Shown: positions 47,310 through 55,739 of the stretch, in pieces
Position numbering within the stretch: position 1 is the first letter of the stretch
Layout: every line of letters starts with the position of its first letter
NCBI RefSeq assembly: GCF_005887555.1
Contig: NZ_VCIA01000001.1
Coordinates: forward strand, 3,162,001-3,226,000
Source: Lentibacillus cibarius
Lineage (GTDB): Bacteria > Bacillota > Bacilli > Bacillales > Amphibacillaceae
DNA length: 64,000 nucleotides
Reading direction: 5' to 3'
The notes under the pieces: generated by a model
What the model saw: only the letters and a program-made list of their open reading frames with translations
Database searches by the model: none
Told to the model about the DNA's origin: nothing
Translations under genes and position numbers: made by a program

Positions 47310-48101
47310 TTATGGCTTATCAATTCCTTCAATCATTGTTTCCGGTTCAATGGTTAATAAATCGGCCGTCGTTGCGTTTGTGGCATCCATGTATTTCCGA
47401 ACGATATAATAGCCAACACAATACCCGGTCATTTTTGGACAAAAACCGTGGCCATACAGTATTTCTTGATGAATGCGGCTGGATATAGGGGAGCTCTTAT
47501 TTGGATATACGAATTGCCTCCATAGTTTCTCAAGATCTACATCAGTGTAGTACGCTGTCCAGTCAGCAGTATATGCGTTGCCGAGCCTTTCTCGGACGGC
47601 ATTTTCTGCTACTCCCTCCAGTACAACCGTATCAAGCAGCTGGTAATCGTTTATGTTTTTTTTGTAGCTATTCAGCCGACAAATGTGGTTGTATTCATGG
47701 GTGAACAATGCTCGTATTTCATTTTCAGCGTTTTCCTCTGATATAAACAGAAAGAGTTTGTCTGGAAATGCCAGTCCGGATTTTCCGTTCTGATCCTGCC
47801 AAAGCTTACGGTTATATGGATCGGATGGAAAAATGAAAATAGGAACATCCGGTCCATTCCATAATTTTTTCAGTTCTTGTTCTTCTTTCCGTACAAGCCG
47901 CCAAATACCCAAATCACGAAGTTGGTCAATCCATTCATCGCCAAGCTTGGGTGGATGGCGGTACATACCGTGTGCTGACAGGTGCTGATGAATCTCGGAA
48001 GGGCGGACATCGTCATGAAATTGGGCTTTTAGTTTTTGACAAAGTTTGACTGGATTTTCACAGTAATCTAAAAGCCACTTATCGGTTCGAATGACAGTCA
48101 T
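47310..48101 (-). CDS. DUF2268 putative zinc protease (YjaZ-like)
   Basis: A 263-residue protein. The zinc-binding motif HEYNH in LFTHEYNHICRL at about residue 133 is an HExxH, with a downstream Glu in VVLEGVAENAV that fits a gluzincin third ligand. The DUF2268 family includes Bacillus YjaZ, which is near the same neighbours in other genomes. GAGGAGCAC precedes the ATG. No signal peptide. Substrate unknown. Confidence 0.88.
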   Translation of the reverse strand: MTVIRTDKWLLDYCENPVKLCQKLKAQFHDDVRPSEIHQHLSAHGMYRHPPKLGDEWIDQLRDLGIWRLVRKEEQELKKLWNGPDVPIFIFPSDPYNRKLWQDQNGKSGLAFPDKLFLFISEENAENEIRALFTHEYNHICRLNSYKKNINDYQLLDTVVLEGVAENAVRERLGNAYTADWTAYYTDVDLEKLWRQFVYPNKSSPISSRIHQEILYGHGFCPKMTGYCVGYYIVRKYMDATNATTADLLTIEPETMIEGIDKP

Positions 48102-48259
48102 TGTTTGTGCTCCTCATTCCAATAGTTCATCCAATAACCTATGCGGTGATGTATGAGAATGTTACAAAGCTTTTCGTTCCATATAGACAAATACCTTTTC
48201 ATTCATTTTTCCATTTGAATAAGATGTAATAAATAGGAATGAGGGAGGTGATTCTTACT

Positions 48260-48486
48260 ATGTTTCCACAAAAGCCAAGACGTCCAATGCCGCCTCCGCA
48301 TCCATTTATGGGTCGACCAAGACCACCAGTAGAGCAGCAGCCGGCTCCCATGAAACAACAATTGATCAATCAATTCCGTGATCAGAAGGAAACATTGATA
48401 TTGACAAGATCACTAATACAGCACAGCAGGTTGGAAAGCTTTATAGTCAAGTAAGTCCTTTGTTTACGAAATTCATGAAGAAGTAA
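48260..48486 (+). pseudogene. YppG-family spore protein, frameshifted
   Basis: ATG at 48260 follows GGAGGTGATTC. The first frame gives MFPQKPRRPMPPPHPFMGRP and runs to QFRDQKETL, after which it reads out of frame. The next frame continues DIDKITNTAQQVGKLYSQVS, then PLFTKFMKK to a stop at 48484-48486, which is the normal YppG end. A one-base loss near 48394-48397 explains this. Either a true mutation or a sequence error. YppG is a coat-type protein with Pro-rich start. Confidence 0.75.
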
Positions 48487-48731
48487 AGGAACACAGAAGC
48501 ATTGTTCTAGTGTATTACTTCCGGCAGCCGCCATTGCTGCCGGAAGAAGTGGATATGCGTATGATTTGTCTTGAATAGCGATTATTGAAATGGCAGCGGA
48601 TTCATGATAAAGTTAAATGACAGAATAAAGTGAATTAACAGAAGGGAATCTCTGCGCAACGTATTCGTGTAGAGCAGAGCAGCAGTATGTGCCAGGCACC
48701 GTGTAACCGAATAAAGTCAGAAGGTGATGAC

Positions 48732-49535
48732 ATGGGTAATACCAAAGACTATGCCTGGGAAGTGGTCCAATTTCATGGAACAGAATCCGCTGTCATGGAT
48801 GATGAGATTGCCAGTGAATGGCCGCTTACGGTTATGTTGAACGGGGATGAGTTTGCAACGATGGTATGTTCCCCGACAGATTTAGACGATTTATTGATTG
48901 GATTTCTCGCCGCAGAAGGTATGATCCGCTCCTATGATGAGGTGATTAGCATATCCGTTGATGAATATAAAGGGTTTGCCTATATTACCGTCAGAAATGA
49001 GCTGGAAACGATGCACCAAGATCACTCCAAACGTTTTATAGGGTCATGTTGCGGGAAAAGCCGACAATTTTATTTAAAAAATGATGCTAAAACTGCCAAA
49101 ACAGTGTACAGCAGCATTAGCATTTCCGTTGAGCAATGTTATGTATTGATGGAAGAATTGCAATGTCAATCGGAGCAATTCATGCGAACTGGCGGTGTTC
49201 ATAATGCTGCGCTCGCCGAACCGGATGGTGTGTTTACCGTTCGGACGGATATCGGACGGCATAATGCGCTTGATAAAATTTACGGTCATATGTTGCGTAA
49301 TCGGATCCCTGTCAAGAATAAGCTTATCGTCTTCAGTGGCCGATTGTCGTCTGAAGTAGTGCTGAAAATCGCTAAAATTGGTGCTGGTATTATTCTTTCC
49401 AAATCCGCACCGACAGACTTGGCGCTCCGTTTGGCTAATGATTTGCGACTTACCGTGATTGGGTTTGCCAGAGGTTCCAAGATGAACGTTTATACCCATC
49501 CACACCGGATTGTAGAAGCACAAAAGAATAACTAG
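48732..49535 (+). CDS. fdhD: FdhD, sulfurtransferase for formate dehydrogenase
   Basis: A 267-residue protein from ATG 48732 behind AAGGTGATGAC. It transfers sulfur to the molybdenum cofactor of formate dehydrogenase. Motifs: FATMVCSPTDLDDLLIGFL, the Cys pair GSCCGKSR, TGGVHNAAL and VRTDIGRHNALDK, plus GRLSSEVVLKIAKIGAGIILSKSAPT. No formate dehydrogenase gene is in this window. The 200-bp leader has a CTCTGC/GCAGAG stem but no clear molybdenum-cofactor riboswitch. A terminator follows. Confidence 0.94.
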   Translation: MGNTKDYAWEVVQFHGTESAVMDDEIASEWPLTVMLNGDEFATMVCSPTDLDDLLIGFLAAEGMIRSYDEVISISVDEYKGFAYITVRNELETMHQDHSKRFIGSCCGKSRQFYLKNDAKTAKTVYSSISISVEQCYVLMEELQCQSEQFMRTGGVHNAALAEPDGVFTVRTDIGRHNALDKIYGHMLRNRIPVKNKLIVFSGRLSSEVVLKIAKIGAGIILSKSAPTDLALRLANDLRLTVIGFARGSKMNVYTHPHRIVEAQKNN

Positions 49536-49540
49536 TAAAT

Positions 49541-49578
49541 AAAACCGGCATTCTGCTTTAGAATAGCCGGTTTTTTTC
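49541..49578 (+). terminator. Rho-independent terminator after fdhD
   Basis: AAAACCGGC pairs with GCCGGTTTT around a 14-base loop, followed by TTT. Confidence 0.8.
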
Positions 49579-49666
49579 ATGCGCACATTTTGCGCGACCG
49601 TGACATGCGCCTTGTCCCTTTTGATTTTACATACATAGGATAACGAAGAAAGGGGTGACAGTGTAT

Positions 49667-49780
49667 ATGAGTTACGCAGGCGGCTATGGAAACAATGGAT
49701 TTGTATTGCTTGTTGTTCTGTTCATTCTGCTGATCATTGTCGGCAGCAGCTATGCAATGGGCGGCGGCTACGGTTATTAA
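49667..49780 (+). CDS. YjcZ-family sporulation peptide (37 residues)
   Basis: MSYAGGYGNNGFVLLVVL, then FILLIIVGSSYAMGGGYGY. AAAGGGGTGACAGTG precedes the ATG; CATAGGATA (49634-49642) further up matches the sigma-K -10 form CATAnnnTA, without a convincing -35. Fourth YjcZ-type gene in the window. In Bacillus subtilis yjcZ lies beside spoVIF, as here. Confidence 0.82.
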   Translation: MSYAGGYGNNGFVLLVVLFILLIIVGSSYAMGGGYGY

Positions 49781-49975
49781 CAAGCCGCCATGAATCTTGA
49801 ATCCCTTTGCATGAGTAAGCCTTCTCCATGCAGACGGAGAATATTAGCCAACTAATCCTACTGCTGCCGCTTTAATAGGCTGATAAATCTTCCTGATACA
49901 GAAGGTTTAGATGAGGTAATTAGCGGCATGCAGATTGATTTAAAGACAATAAGCGTTCATGAGGAGGTGGATGGA

Positions 49976-50218
49976 ATGGACGATATGCTAAAAAAAGCGG
50001 AACAGAAGACAGGTGTCAACAGTAATGATATTAAAAAACTTGCCCAATCCGTAAATAGCATGGATTTAACCAATGAGAAAGATATACGCAGACTCGTCAA
50101 ACAAGTAGCGAAAGTAGCAAACAAACCCGTTTCCAAGCGTACAGAAGATATGATTGTTGATACACTAACAAAGAAAAAAGGTAAAATTGATCCGTCAACG
50201 ATTAAAAAAATGATGTAA
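49976..50218 (+). CDS. SpoVIF-like stage VI sporulation protein
   Basis: An 80-residue protein starting ATG 49976 behind GAGGAGGTGG. The frame extends 16 codons upstream but without a ribosome site. KTGVNSNDIKKLAQSVNS, then DIRRLVKQVAKVANKPVSK, EDMIVDTLTKKKGKID matches SpoVIF, a mother-cell protein needed for late coat assembly. Lys-rich, helical and soluble. The preceding YjcZ gene supports this assignment. A terminator follows. Confidence 0.85.
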   Translation: MDDMLKKAEQKTGVNSNDIKKLAQSVNSMDLTNEKDIRRLVKQVAKVANKPVSKRTEDMIVDTLTKKKGKIDPSTIKKMM

Positions 50219-50232
50219 ATGAGACGCTATTA

Positions 50233-50262
50233 AAAAAGTCATCCATATGGGTGACTTTTTTT
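50233..50262 (+). terminator. Rho-independent terminator
   Basis: AAAAAGTCATCC pairs with GGGTGACTTTTT (one G-T wobble) around ATAT. Confidence 0.88.
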
Positions 50263-50395
50263 GTTCACAGATGTATATGATTTGGATAGGCTTATAACAA
50301 GGGAAAGCCAAAACCAACGCTTATTATTCGTGCAAAGGATTTTGCTGGTCCATGCCGAAATTATTAACACAGACAGCCTGAATGAGGTGATAGAA

Positions 50396-51859
50396 ATGAA
50401 AGTAACATATCGATTTGGAATACTTCTTGTATGTCTAGCCATCGTTATCATAGGATCAGCCGCTATATCGAAATCAAAACAGGAGAGAGGGGAGCAACAA
50501 ACCATGAAAGAGAAATTGGATCAGTTTATCAAAGAAGATTCGCAACTCAAGGGGGCAATCGCAGGTATTAGCGTACGGGATGCAACGACAGGTAAAAAAA
50601 TTTACGATCATATGGGAGATGTTCGACTGCGGCCTGCTTCGAATATGAAACTGTTGACCGCGGCCGCAGCGCTTTCCGTACTTGGCGACGACTATACGTT
50701 CTCAACAAGCGTATTAGCAAGTGGTACGGTTAAAGATAATCAACTGAATGGGAATCTTTATTTGCAAGGAAAAGGGGACCCGACACTGTTGTCCGAGGAT
50801 TTTGACACATTTGCCAAAAAAGTAAAGGCAAACGGAATTGATGTCATTGAAGGGGATATTGTCGGGGATGACACTAGGTATGATGACGTTCGTTTATCAC
50901 CTGATTTGATATGGAGTGACGAGCATTGGTATTATGGTGCGCAAATTTCTGCACTGACTGCATCGCCTGATCGGGATTATGATGCTGGAACGGTTATTGT
51001 GGAGGTGCGCCCGCGCGATGTCGGGGAAAAGCCAGCCGTCACTGTTACCCCGGAGACGGAATACGTACAAGTGGAAAATACTGCGAAGACGGTTGCCGGC
51101 AAGGGCGAGGCAGATTTGACGCTGGAGCGGATACACGGTGAAAATACACTCACGGTAGAAGGGACAATTCCCAAGGATGCAGCCAATGTCAAGGAATGGA
51201 TGGCTGTATGGGAACCGACTGGGTATGCGCTGGATTTATTCCGACAATCACTGAAAAAGCAGGGAATCACCTGGACCGGAGAGATGACAACCGGCGCTGC
51301 CCCAGCACAGGCGAAAACGTTATACGAGCATGAATCAATGCCACTTTCTGAACTGCTCGTGCCATTTATGAAGTTAAGCAACAACACGCATGCGGAAATG
51401 CTAGTAAAAGAAATGGGCAGGGTGGTTCATGGTGAAGGCAGCTGGGAAAAAGGATTGGAAGTAGTTGAGGAGGAAATGGACAAGCTCGGAATGAATACAG
51501 AAACTTGTTTAATTAGGGATGGATCAGGCATTTCCCATGTCAATCTACTCCCGCCGGACGAGATTTCAACGTTATTGTATAACGCTCAACATCAGGATTG
51601 GTTTGAAGCATATGTGCATGCACTGCCTGAAACCGGGAAGTCTGACCGGATGGCGGGCGGTACACTGAGATACCGGATGAAAGATCAAACTGTCCAGGCG
51701 AAAACCGGAACCATTTACGGTGTTAGTACACTTTCGGGATATGTCAAAACGAGTAGTGGAGACAAACTTATTTTTTCCATCATGCTCAATAATTTATTAG
51801 ATGAAGAGGAAGGACCTGCTATAGAGGATAAGATAGTAGAAATGATTGCAAGTCAATAA
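50396..51859 (+). CDS. D-alanyl-D-alanine carboxypeptidase/endopeptidase (PBP4, S13 family)
   Basis: A 487-residue secreted enzyme starting ATG 50396 behind GAGGTGATAG. An N-terminal membrane anchor (residues 7-24) is followed by the penicillin-binding triad: SNMK (Ser82, Lys85), SNN in FMKLSNNTHAEM and KTGT in VQAKTGTIYG. The large insert between the first two motifs (about 240 residues) is typical of the S13 class-C PBPs like DacC/PBP4. It trims or cuts peptidoglycan peptides. The upstream frame in the region 50261-50395 has no start signal. Confidence 0.93.
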   Translation: MKVTYRFGILLVCLAIVIIGSAAISKSKQERGEQQTMKEKLDQFIKEDSQLKGAIAGISVRDATTGKKIYDHMGDVRLRPASNMKLLTAAAALSVLGDDYTFSTSVLASGTVKDNQLNGNLYLQGKGDPTLLSEDFDTFAKKVKANGIDVIEGDIVGDDTRYDDVRLSPDLIWSDEHWYYGAQISALTASPDRDYDAGTVIVEVRPRDVGEKPAVTVTPETEYVQVENTAKTVAGKGEADLTLERIHGENTLTVEGTIPKDAANVKEWMAVWEPTGYALDLFRQSLKKQGITWTGEMTTGAAPAQAKTLYEHESMPLSELLVPFMKLSNNTHAEMLVKEMGRVVHGEGSWEKGLEVVEEEMDKLGMNTETCLIRDGSGISHVNLLPPDEISTLLYNAQHQDWFEAYVHALPETGKSDRMAGGTLRYRMKDQTVQAKTGTIYGVSTLSGYVKTSSGDKLIFSIMLNNLLDEEEGPAIEDKIVEMIASQ

Positions 51860-52033
51860 GGTAGAAGTGAAATCGCCAGAGTTGGCCGTTTTAGTTATGT
51901 ACAACGCGTGACTTTCATCATTCAATAGCTGCCTTTAAAATACGAACGATTAGGTGACCACTTCAGGCGGGCGCTTTCACTACTCCGGGTACCAGTCAGG
52001 TCGAGGCTTACTCATGAAAGCTTACTTTTTGCT
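51860..52033. other. Intergenic region before the 52-bp array
   Basis: About 170 bp after the carboxypeptidase gene. No gene or hairpin terminator of note; the right side grades into degenerate units of the array. Confidence 0.4.
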
Positions 52034-52556
52034 AACGCCCTCTCAGGAGGGGGGCTCAAGACCCTTTCGCCTGGAGTCAAGTGTCGTTTTGGTCTCGAGA
52101 AGGGCACTCGAAACCTTTTCGGCCGTAATCAAGAGCTGTTTTGGTCTCGAGAAGGGCTGTCGAGACCTTTTCAGCCGTAAACAAGCTCCGTTTTGGTCTC
52201 GAGAAGGGCACTCGAGACCTTTTCAACCGTAAACAAGAGCCGTTTTGGTCTCGAGAAGGGCACTCAAGACCCTTTCGGCCGTAATCGAGAGTCGTTTTGG
52301 TCTCGAGAAGGGCACTCAAGACCTTTTCAGCCGTAAACAAGAGCCGTTTTGGTCTCGAGAAGGGCACTCGAGACCTTTTCAGCCGTAATCAAGCTCCGTT
52401 TTGGTCTCGAGAAAGCCTCTCGAAACCTTTTCGGCCGTAATCAAGAGCTGTATTGGTCTCGAGAAGGCTGCTCGAAACCTTTTCGGCCGTAAACAAGCTC
52501 CGTTTTCGCCTCGATACGGGCGCTCGATTCCCTTTTAGCAGTTTTCGAAGCTCCCC
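52034..52556. repeat. 52-bp tandem repeat array, GGTCTCGAG family
   Basis: GTTTTGGTCTCGAGA starts at 52086, 52138, 52190, 52242, 52294, 52346, 52398, 52450 (GTATTGG) and 52502 (GTTTTCG), exactly 52 bp apart; one degenerate unit precedes. Each unit has GGTCTCGAG-AAGGGCA-CTCGAGACC, an inverted repeat of nine bases, and then TTTTC(A/G)GCCGTAAACAAG. Sequence is unrelated to the array at 3357-3838 but the period is the same. No coding function; the open frame on the minus strand is an artefact. Confidence 0.92.
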
Positions 52557-52608
52557 ACCAATCTATGAAATTCATTCTCAGCCTCTAAATTTTCGGATAA
52601 CTTGATTA

Positions 52609-52649
52609 TAAAAAACTCGGCATCCGTTTAAGGCGAATGCCGAGTTTTT
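52609..52649. terminator. Two-way Rho-independent terminator
   Basis: AAAAACTCGGCAT pairs with ATGCCGAGTTTTT around CCGTTTAAGGCGA. It lies past the stop of the leftward Gln-rich gene and copies the terminator at 29839-29882. Confidence 0.85.
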
Positions 52650-52681
52650 CTAATAGAGACACATACAAGTAGTACAGTTGT

Positions 52682-52960
52682 TTACTGCATATTATTATTT
52701 TGCTGTGCTTGCTGTGCCTGTTGTTGAGCTTGCTGCAGCTGCTGTTGAGCCTGCTGAACCTGAGGGTCTTGCTGTGCAGCGGCACCAGCTTGTGTCTGTG
52801 CATTTTGCAACTGCTGCTGTGCTTGCTGAACTTGCTGCTGCGCTTGCTGCAGCTGCTGCGGATCAGCACTAGCTTGAGCTTGCTGAACAGCTTGCTGTGC
52901 CTGCTGTGCTTGTTGTACTGCCTGTTGCAGTTGTTGTTGCTGTTGATTTTGTTGTGCCAT
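52682..52960 (-). CDS. Gln-rich coiled-coil protein (paralog B)
   Basis: A 92-residue protein about 50 percent Gln, plus Ala: MAQQNQQQQQLQQAVQQAQ, then QQLQQAQQQVQQAQQQL and an end of QQNNNMQ. ATG behind TTGGAGGTTATTTGTA. Relative of paralog A at 28700-28975 (both MAQQN...NNN), with similar nearby terminators. One long predicted coiled coil, no hydrophobic segment. Position beside the germination operon hints at a spore link, but only by context. Confidence 0.75.
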   Translation of the reverse strand: MAQQNQQQQQLQQAVQQAQQAQQAVQQAQASADPQQLQQAQQQVQQAQQQLQNAQTQAGAAAQQDPQVQQAQQQLQQAQQQAQQAQQNNNMQ

Positions 52961-53105
52961 TACAAATAACCTCCAACATTTAAATTTTTGAGCTGTTTTG
53001 CTCGCTTTATATAGCATGACCCTATTGATCGATATATATGTATTTATTTGGCAAAAAAATTTCCTGCTATGATTTAGTGAGGTTAATAGCTATATCTCTG
53101 CCTAT

Positions 53106-53135
53106 GAATAACTGCTACGTTACTTTCTCATACTA
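53106..53135 (+). promoter_or_regulatory. Sigma-G-like promoter of the gerA operon
   Basis: GAATA (53106-53110), an 18-bp gap and CATACTA (53129-53135) fit the sigma-G pattern. It is 41 bp before the gerA start, where forespore expression is expected. Confidence 0.6.
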
Positions 53136-53175
53136 CCTATGATGAGGATGGTATTGTTTCGAAAAGGATGTTTTT

Positions 53176-54639
53176 ATGAATAAAAAAATGTCACAGAAAA
53201 AAATAGAACGGGATTTCGAAAAATTATTATCGACATTAAAGCAGAAAGATGGTTTTATCAATTACCAGCTTGACCATAACGGTAGTGTTGTACATCTCGG
53301 CTATTTAAAAACATCCGTTGATCCGCAAAAGCTGGAAAAGTATATTCTGCCCCGTTTGCAGGAGTATTTGTACCATGATTTGAACGAGTTGAAAAGTTAC
53401 ATACCAATTACGAAAACCGAATTAACCGATAACGCAGACAGCATACAGGAAAAATTGGTTAGTGGTCATCTATTTATTTATATGGAGAAGAGTAGTCCGT
53501 CGTATTTGCTTATTCCTATTCCGCTTGATGAAAAACGGGATGTAGGCGTACCGGAAGTAGAGTTCAGCGTCGTTGGACCGAAAGAAGCATTTGTGGAGGA
53601 TATCGATACAAATCTGAATTTAATCCGGAAACGCTTGGACATTCCGGAATTAAAGGTCAACAAGCTCAAAGTTGGCACAATCACGAAAACAGAGGTTGCA
53701 GTGATGTCCATCGAAGGGATTGCCGATGAGGAAAATGTTAATACGGCGATTCAGCGGATCCAAGACGTTGATATCGACCAAGTGATTGATAGCTCGTATA
53801 TTCAGCAGGTAATTGCTGATAATAAAAATTCCCCATTTCCACAACTGTTGGATACAGAACGGCCAGACCGGATTGCGGCGGTTTTAGCGGAGGGGAAAGT
53901 TGTGATTGTCGTCGATGGATCGCCACATGTACTGCTGGGACCGACAACATTGATTGAATTTTTCTCTGCATTTGAAGACTATTTTTTAAATTGGATGGTG
54001 GCATCGGCGTTTCGTTTGATTCGTTTATTAGCTGTATTCTTCTCCATATTGATATCGCCGCTGTATGTTGCGATAATAACTCATCATTTTGAAATGATAC
54101 CGAATACATTGCTTGGAACCTTAGTTAGTTCCAGAACCCAGGTACCGTTTCCGCCTATTTTGGAGGCAATTTTACTAGAACTGGCGATTGAGCTGTTGCG
54201 TGAAGCTGGGGCCAGACTTCCGACAAAGGTTGGTCAGACAATCGGTATCGTCGGTGGTATCGTGATTGGTACTGCCTCGGTTGAAGCGGGACTAACCAGT
54301 AACGTATTGCTGATTGTTGTCGGTGTTGCTGCACTTGGTTCCTTTACAACACCGGTATATAAGATGAGTAATACGATTCGTTTAATTCGGTTTCCGTTAC
54401 TGCTGGTTGCTCATGTCTATGGTTTGCTTGGCTTGGCCGTAAGTATTGCCTATGTCATGGTCCATTTGCTGCTATTAACATCACTGGGAAGACCGTTTAT
54501 GGAACCAATCTTTCCTTTCCGGTTCAAGGATTTCAAAGATGCACTGATCCGCTTGCCATTTGATAAACAGGATAAGCGTCCATATGCAGTACGCCCGAAT
54601 AAAGTTGTTCGACCTTCCGGAAAAGACAAAAATGCGTAG
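53176..54639 (+). CDS. Spore germination receptor subunit A (GerA family)
   Basis: A 487-residue receptor subunit. Residues 1-250 form the hydrophilic N-terminal domain (FEKLLSTLKQKDGFINYQL, then PEVEFSVVGPKEAFVEDIDT), followed by five or six helices (RLIRLLAVFFSILISPLYVA, TQVPFPPILEAILLELAIEL) and a basic tail. Motifs GPKEAF, SRTQVPFPP and EAGARLP(T/K)KVGQTIGIVGGIV are typical of GerAA/GerBA. It acts with the B and C subunits in the inner spore membrane to sense nutrients. The nutrient is unknown. The ATG follows GAAAAGGATG. Confidence 0.94.
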   Translation: MNKKMSQKKIERDFEKLLSTLKQKDGFINYQLDHNGSVVHLGYLKTSVDPQKLEKYILPRLQEYLYHDLNELKSYIPITKTELTDNADSIQEKLVSGHLFIYMEKSSPSYLLIPIPLDEKRDVGVPEVEFSVVGPKEAFVEDIDTNLNLIRKRLDIPELKVNKLKVGTITKTEVAVMSIEGIADEENVNTAIQRIQDVDIDQVIDSSYIQQVIADNKNSPFPQLLDTERPDRIAAVLAEGKVVIVVDGSPHVLLGPTTLIEFFSAFEDYFLNWMVASAFRLIRLLAVFFSILISPLYVAIITHHFEMIPNTLLGTLVSSRTQVPFPPILEAILLELAIELLREAGARLPTKVGQTIGIVGGIVIGTASVEAGLTSNVLLIVVGVAALGSFTTPVYKMSNTIRLIRFPLLLVAHVYGLLGLAVSIAYVMVHLLLLTSLGRPFMEPIFPFRFKDFKDALIRLPFDKQDKRPYAVRPNKVVRPSGKDKNA

Positions 54640-54650
54640 AGGGATAGTAA

Positions 54651-55739
54651 ATGATCTCATTAAAAGATAAAGTGTCAGGTTCAATGGTATTCTTTCTCAT
54701 TACAGCGTCACAGGTAGGCGTTGGCGTTTTAGGTTTTCAAAGCGCCATCAATAAATATGCCGAGCAGGACGCGTGGATGTCGCTAATTGTTGCTGGAGGA
54801 GCTATCAGTGTCATTATATGGTTCATGTACGGAATGCTCTCCAATAATGCTGAAGGCGATATTGCTGCCATTCACGAGTTTACGTATGGTAAATGGATCG
54901 GTGCTTTTTTTACGATTCTATTTTCTGCTTACTTATTGTTAATGGCATTAGTTGTGCTGCGTACGTATATCGAGATTATCCAAGTATGGATGTTTCCACA
55001 TGTGAAGGTATGGGCACTGCTTTTGCTAATTATTCCGCTCATTTATTATACCACCGCGGATAAATTTCGAGCGGTTGTCGGTGTATGTTTCCTGGGAGTC
55101 GTTTATCCACTTTTTCTCATTTTGTCATTTCTATTTCCACTTAGATATGCACGGCTAACGAATATACTACCGGTTATGGATCATTCGTTTATGGAAATTA
55201 TGCAATCATCGTCAATAGCGATACTGGAGTTTATGGGGTTGGCGGCATTGATGGTTTTTTACCCGTTTATTCGTGAAGCCAGGCATTCCCAGAAGTTCGC
55301 TCATTTCGGGAATCTTTCTACAACCGCTTTATACCTGTTGATTTGTGTTATATCTTATCTTTACTATAATCAGAGCGAAATGGAAAATCTCATTTGGGGA
55401 ACATTAAACCTCTGGAAAATTATTGAGCTGCCATTCATGGATCGCTTTGAGTATTTCGGTATTGCGACATTGTTTTTTTCAATCCTGCCAAACGTTGCAC
55501 TGTTCGTATGGGCATCTGCCAGGTCGTTAAACAGAGTATTCGGCCTTGCTCAGGCAAAGATGACCGGCATTTTACTGTTTATTTTGTTTATTACATGTCT
55601 TGTTTCCGGTGGACGTCAAGGTATCAACTTCCTAAATGATATAGCCGGAACAATCGGTTTATGGTTTTTGTTCGCATATATACCGGTATTATTTTTCATC
55701 AACTTTATTCGCAGGAAGGTGCAGAAGGATGGCAGTTAA
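54651..55739 (+). CDS. Spore germination receptor subunit B (permease-like)
   Basis: A 362-residue membrane protein with ten helices of the APC-type GerAB/ArcD/ProY family. It starts ATG behind AGAGGGATAG, 11 bp after gerA. The SASQVGVGVLGF-like first helix (TASQVGVGVLGFQ), an amphipathic second region (FTYGKWIGAFFTILFSAYLL) and FYPFIREARHS fit GerAB. In GerAB proteins this subunit probably binds the nutrient. Its end overlaps gerC by 11 bp. Confidence 0.93.
   Translation: MISLKDKVSGSMVFFLITASQVGVGVLGFQSAINKYAEQDAWMSLIVAGGAISVIIWFMYGMLSNNAEGDIAAIHEFTYGKWIGAFFTILFSAYLLLMALVVLRTYIEIIQVWMFPHVKVWALLLLIIPLIYYTTADKFRAVVGVCFLGVVYPLFLILSFLFPLRYARLTNILPVMDHSFMEIMQSSSIAILEFMGLAALMVFYPFIREARHSQKFAHFGNLSTTALYLLICVISYLYYNQSEMENLIWGTLNLWKIIELPFMDRFEYFGIATLFFSILPNVALFVWASARSLNRVFGLAQAKMTGILLFILFITCLVSGGRQGINFLNDIAGTIGLWFLFAYIPVLFFINFIRRKVQKDGS

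Noticed and set aside
48487..48731. Molybdenum-cofactor riboswitch before fdhD
   Set aside because: Only a six-base stem is visible and the conserved core of the known motif is not recognisable.
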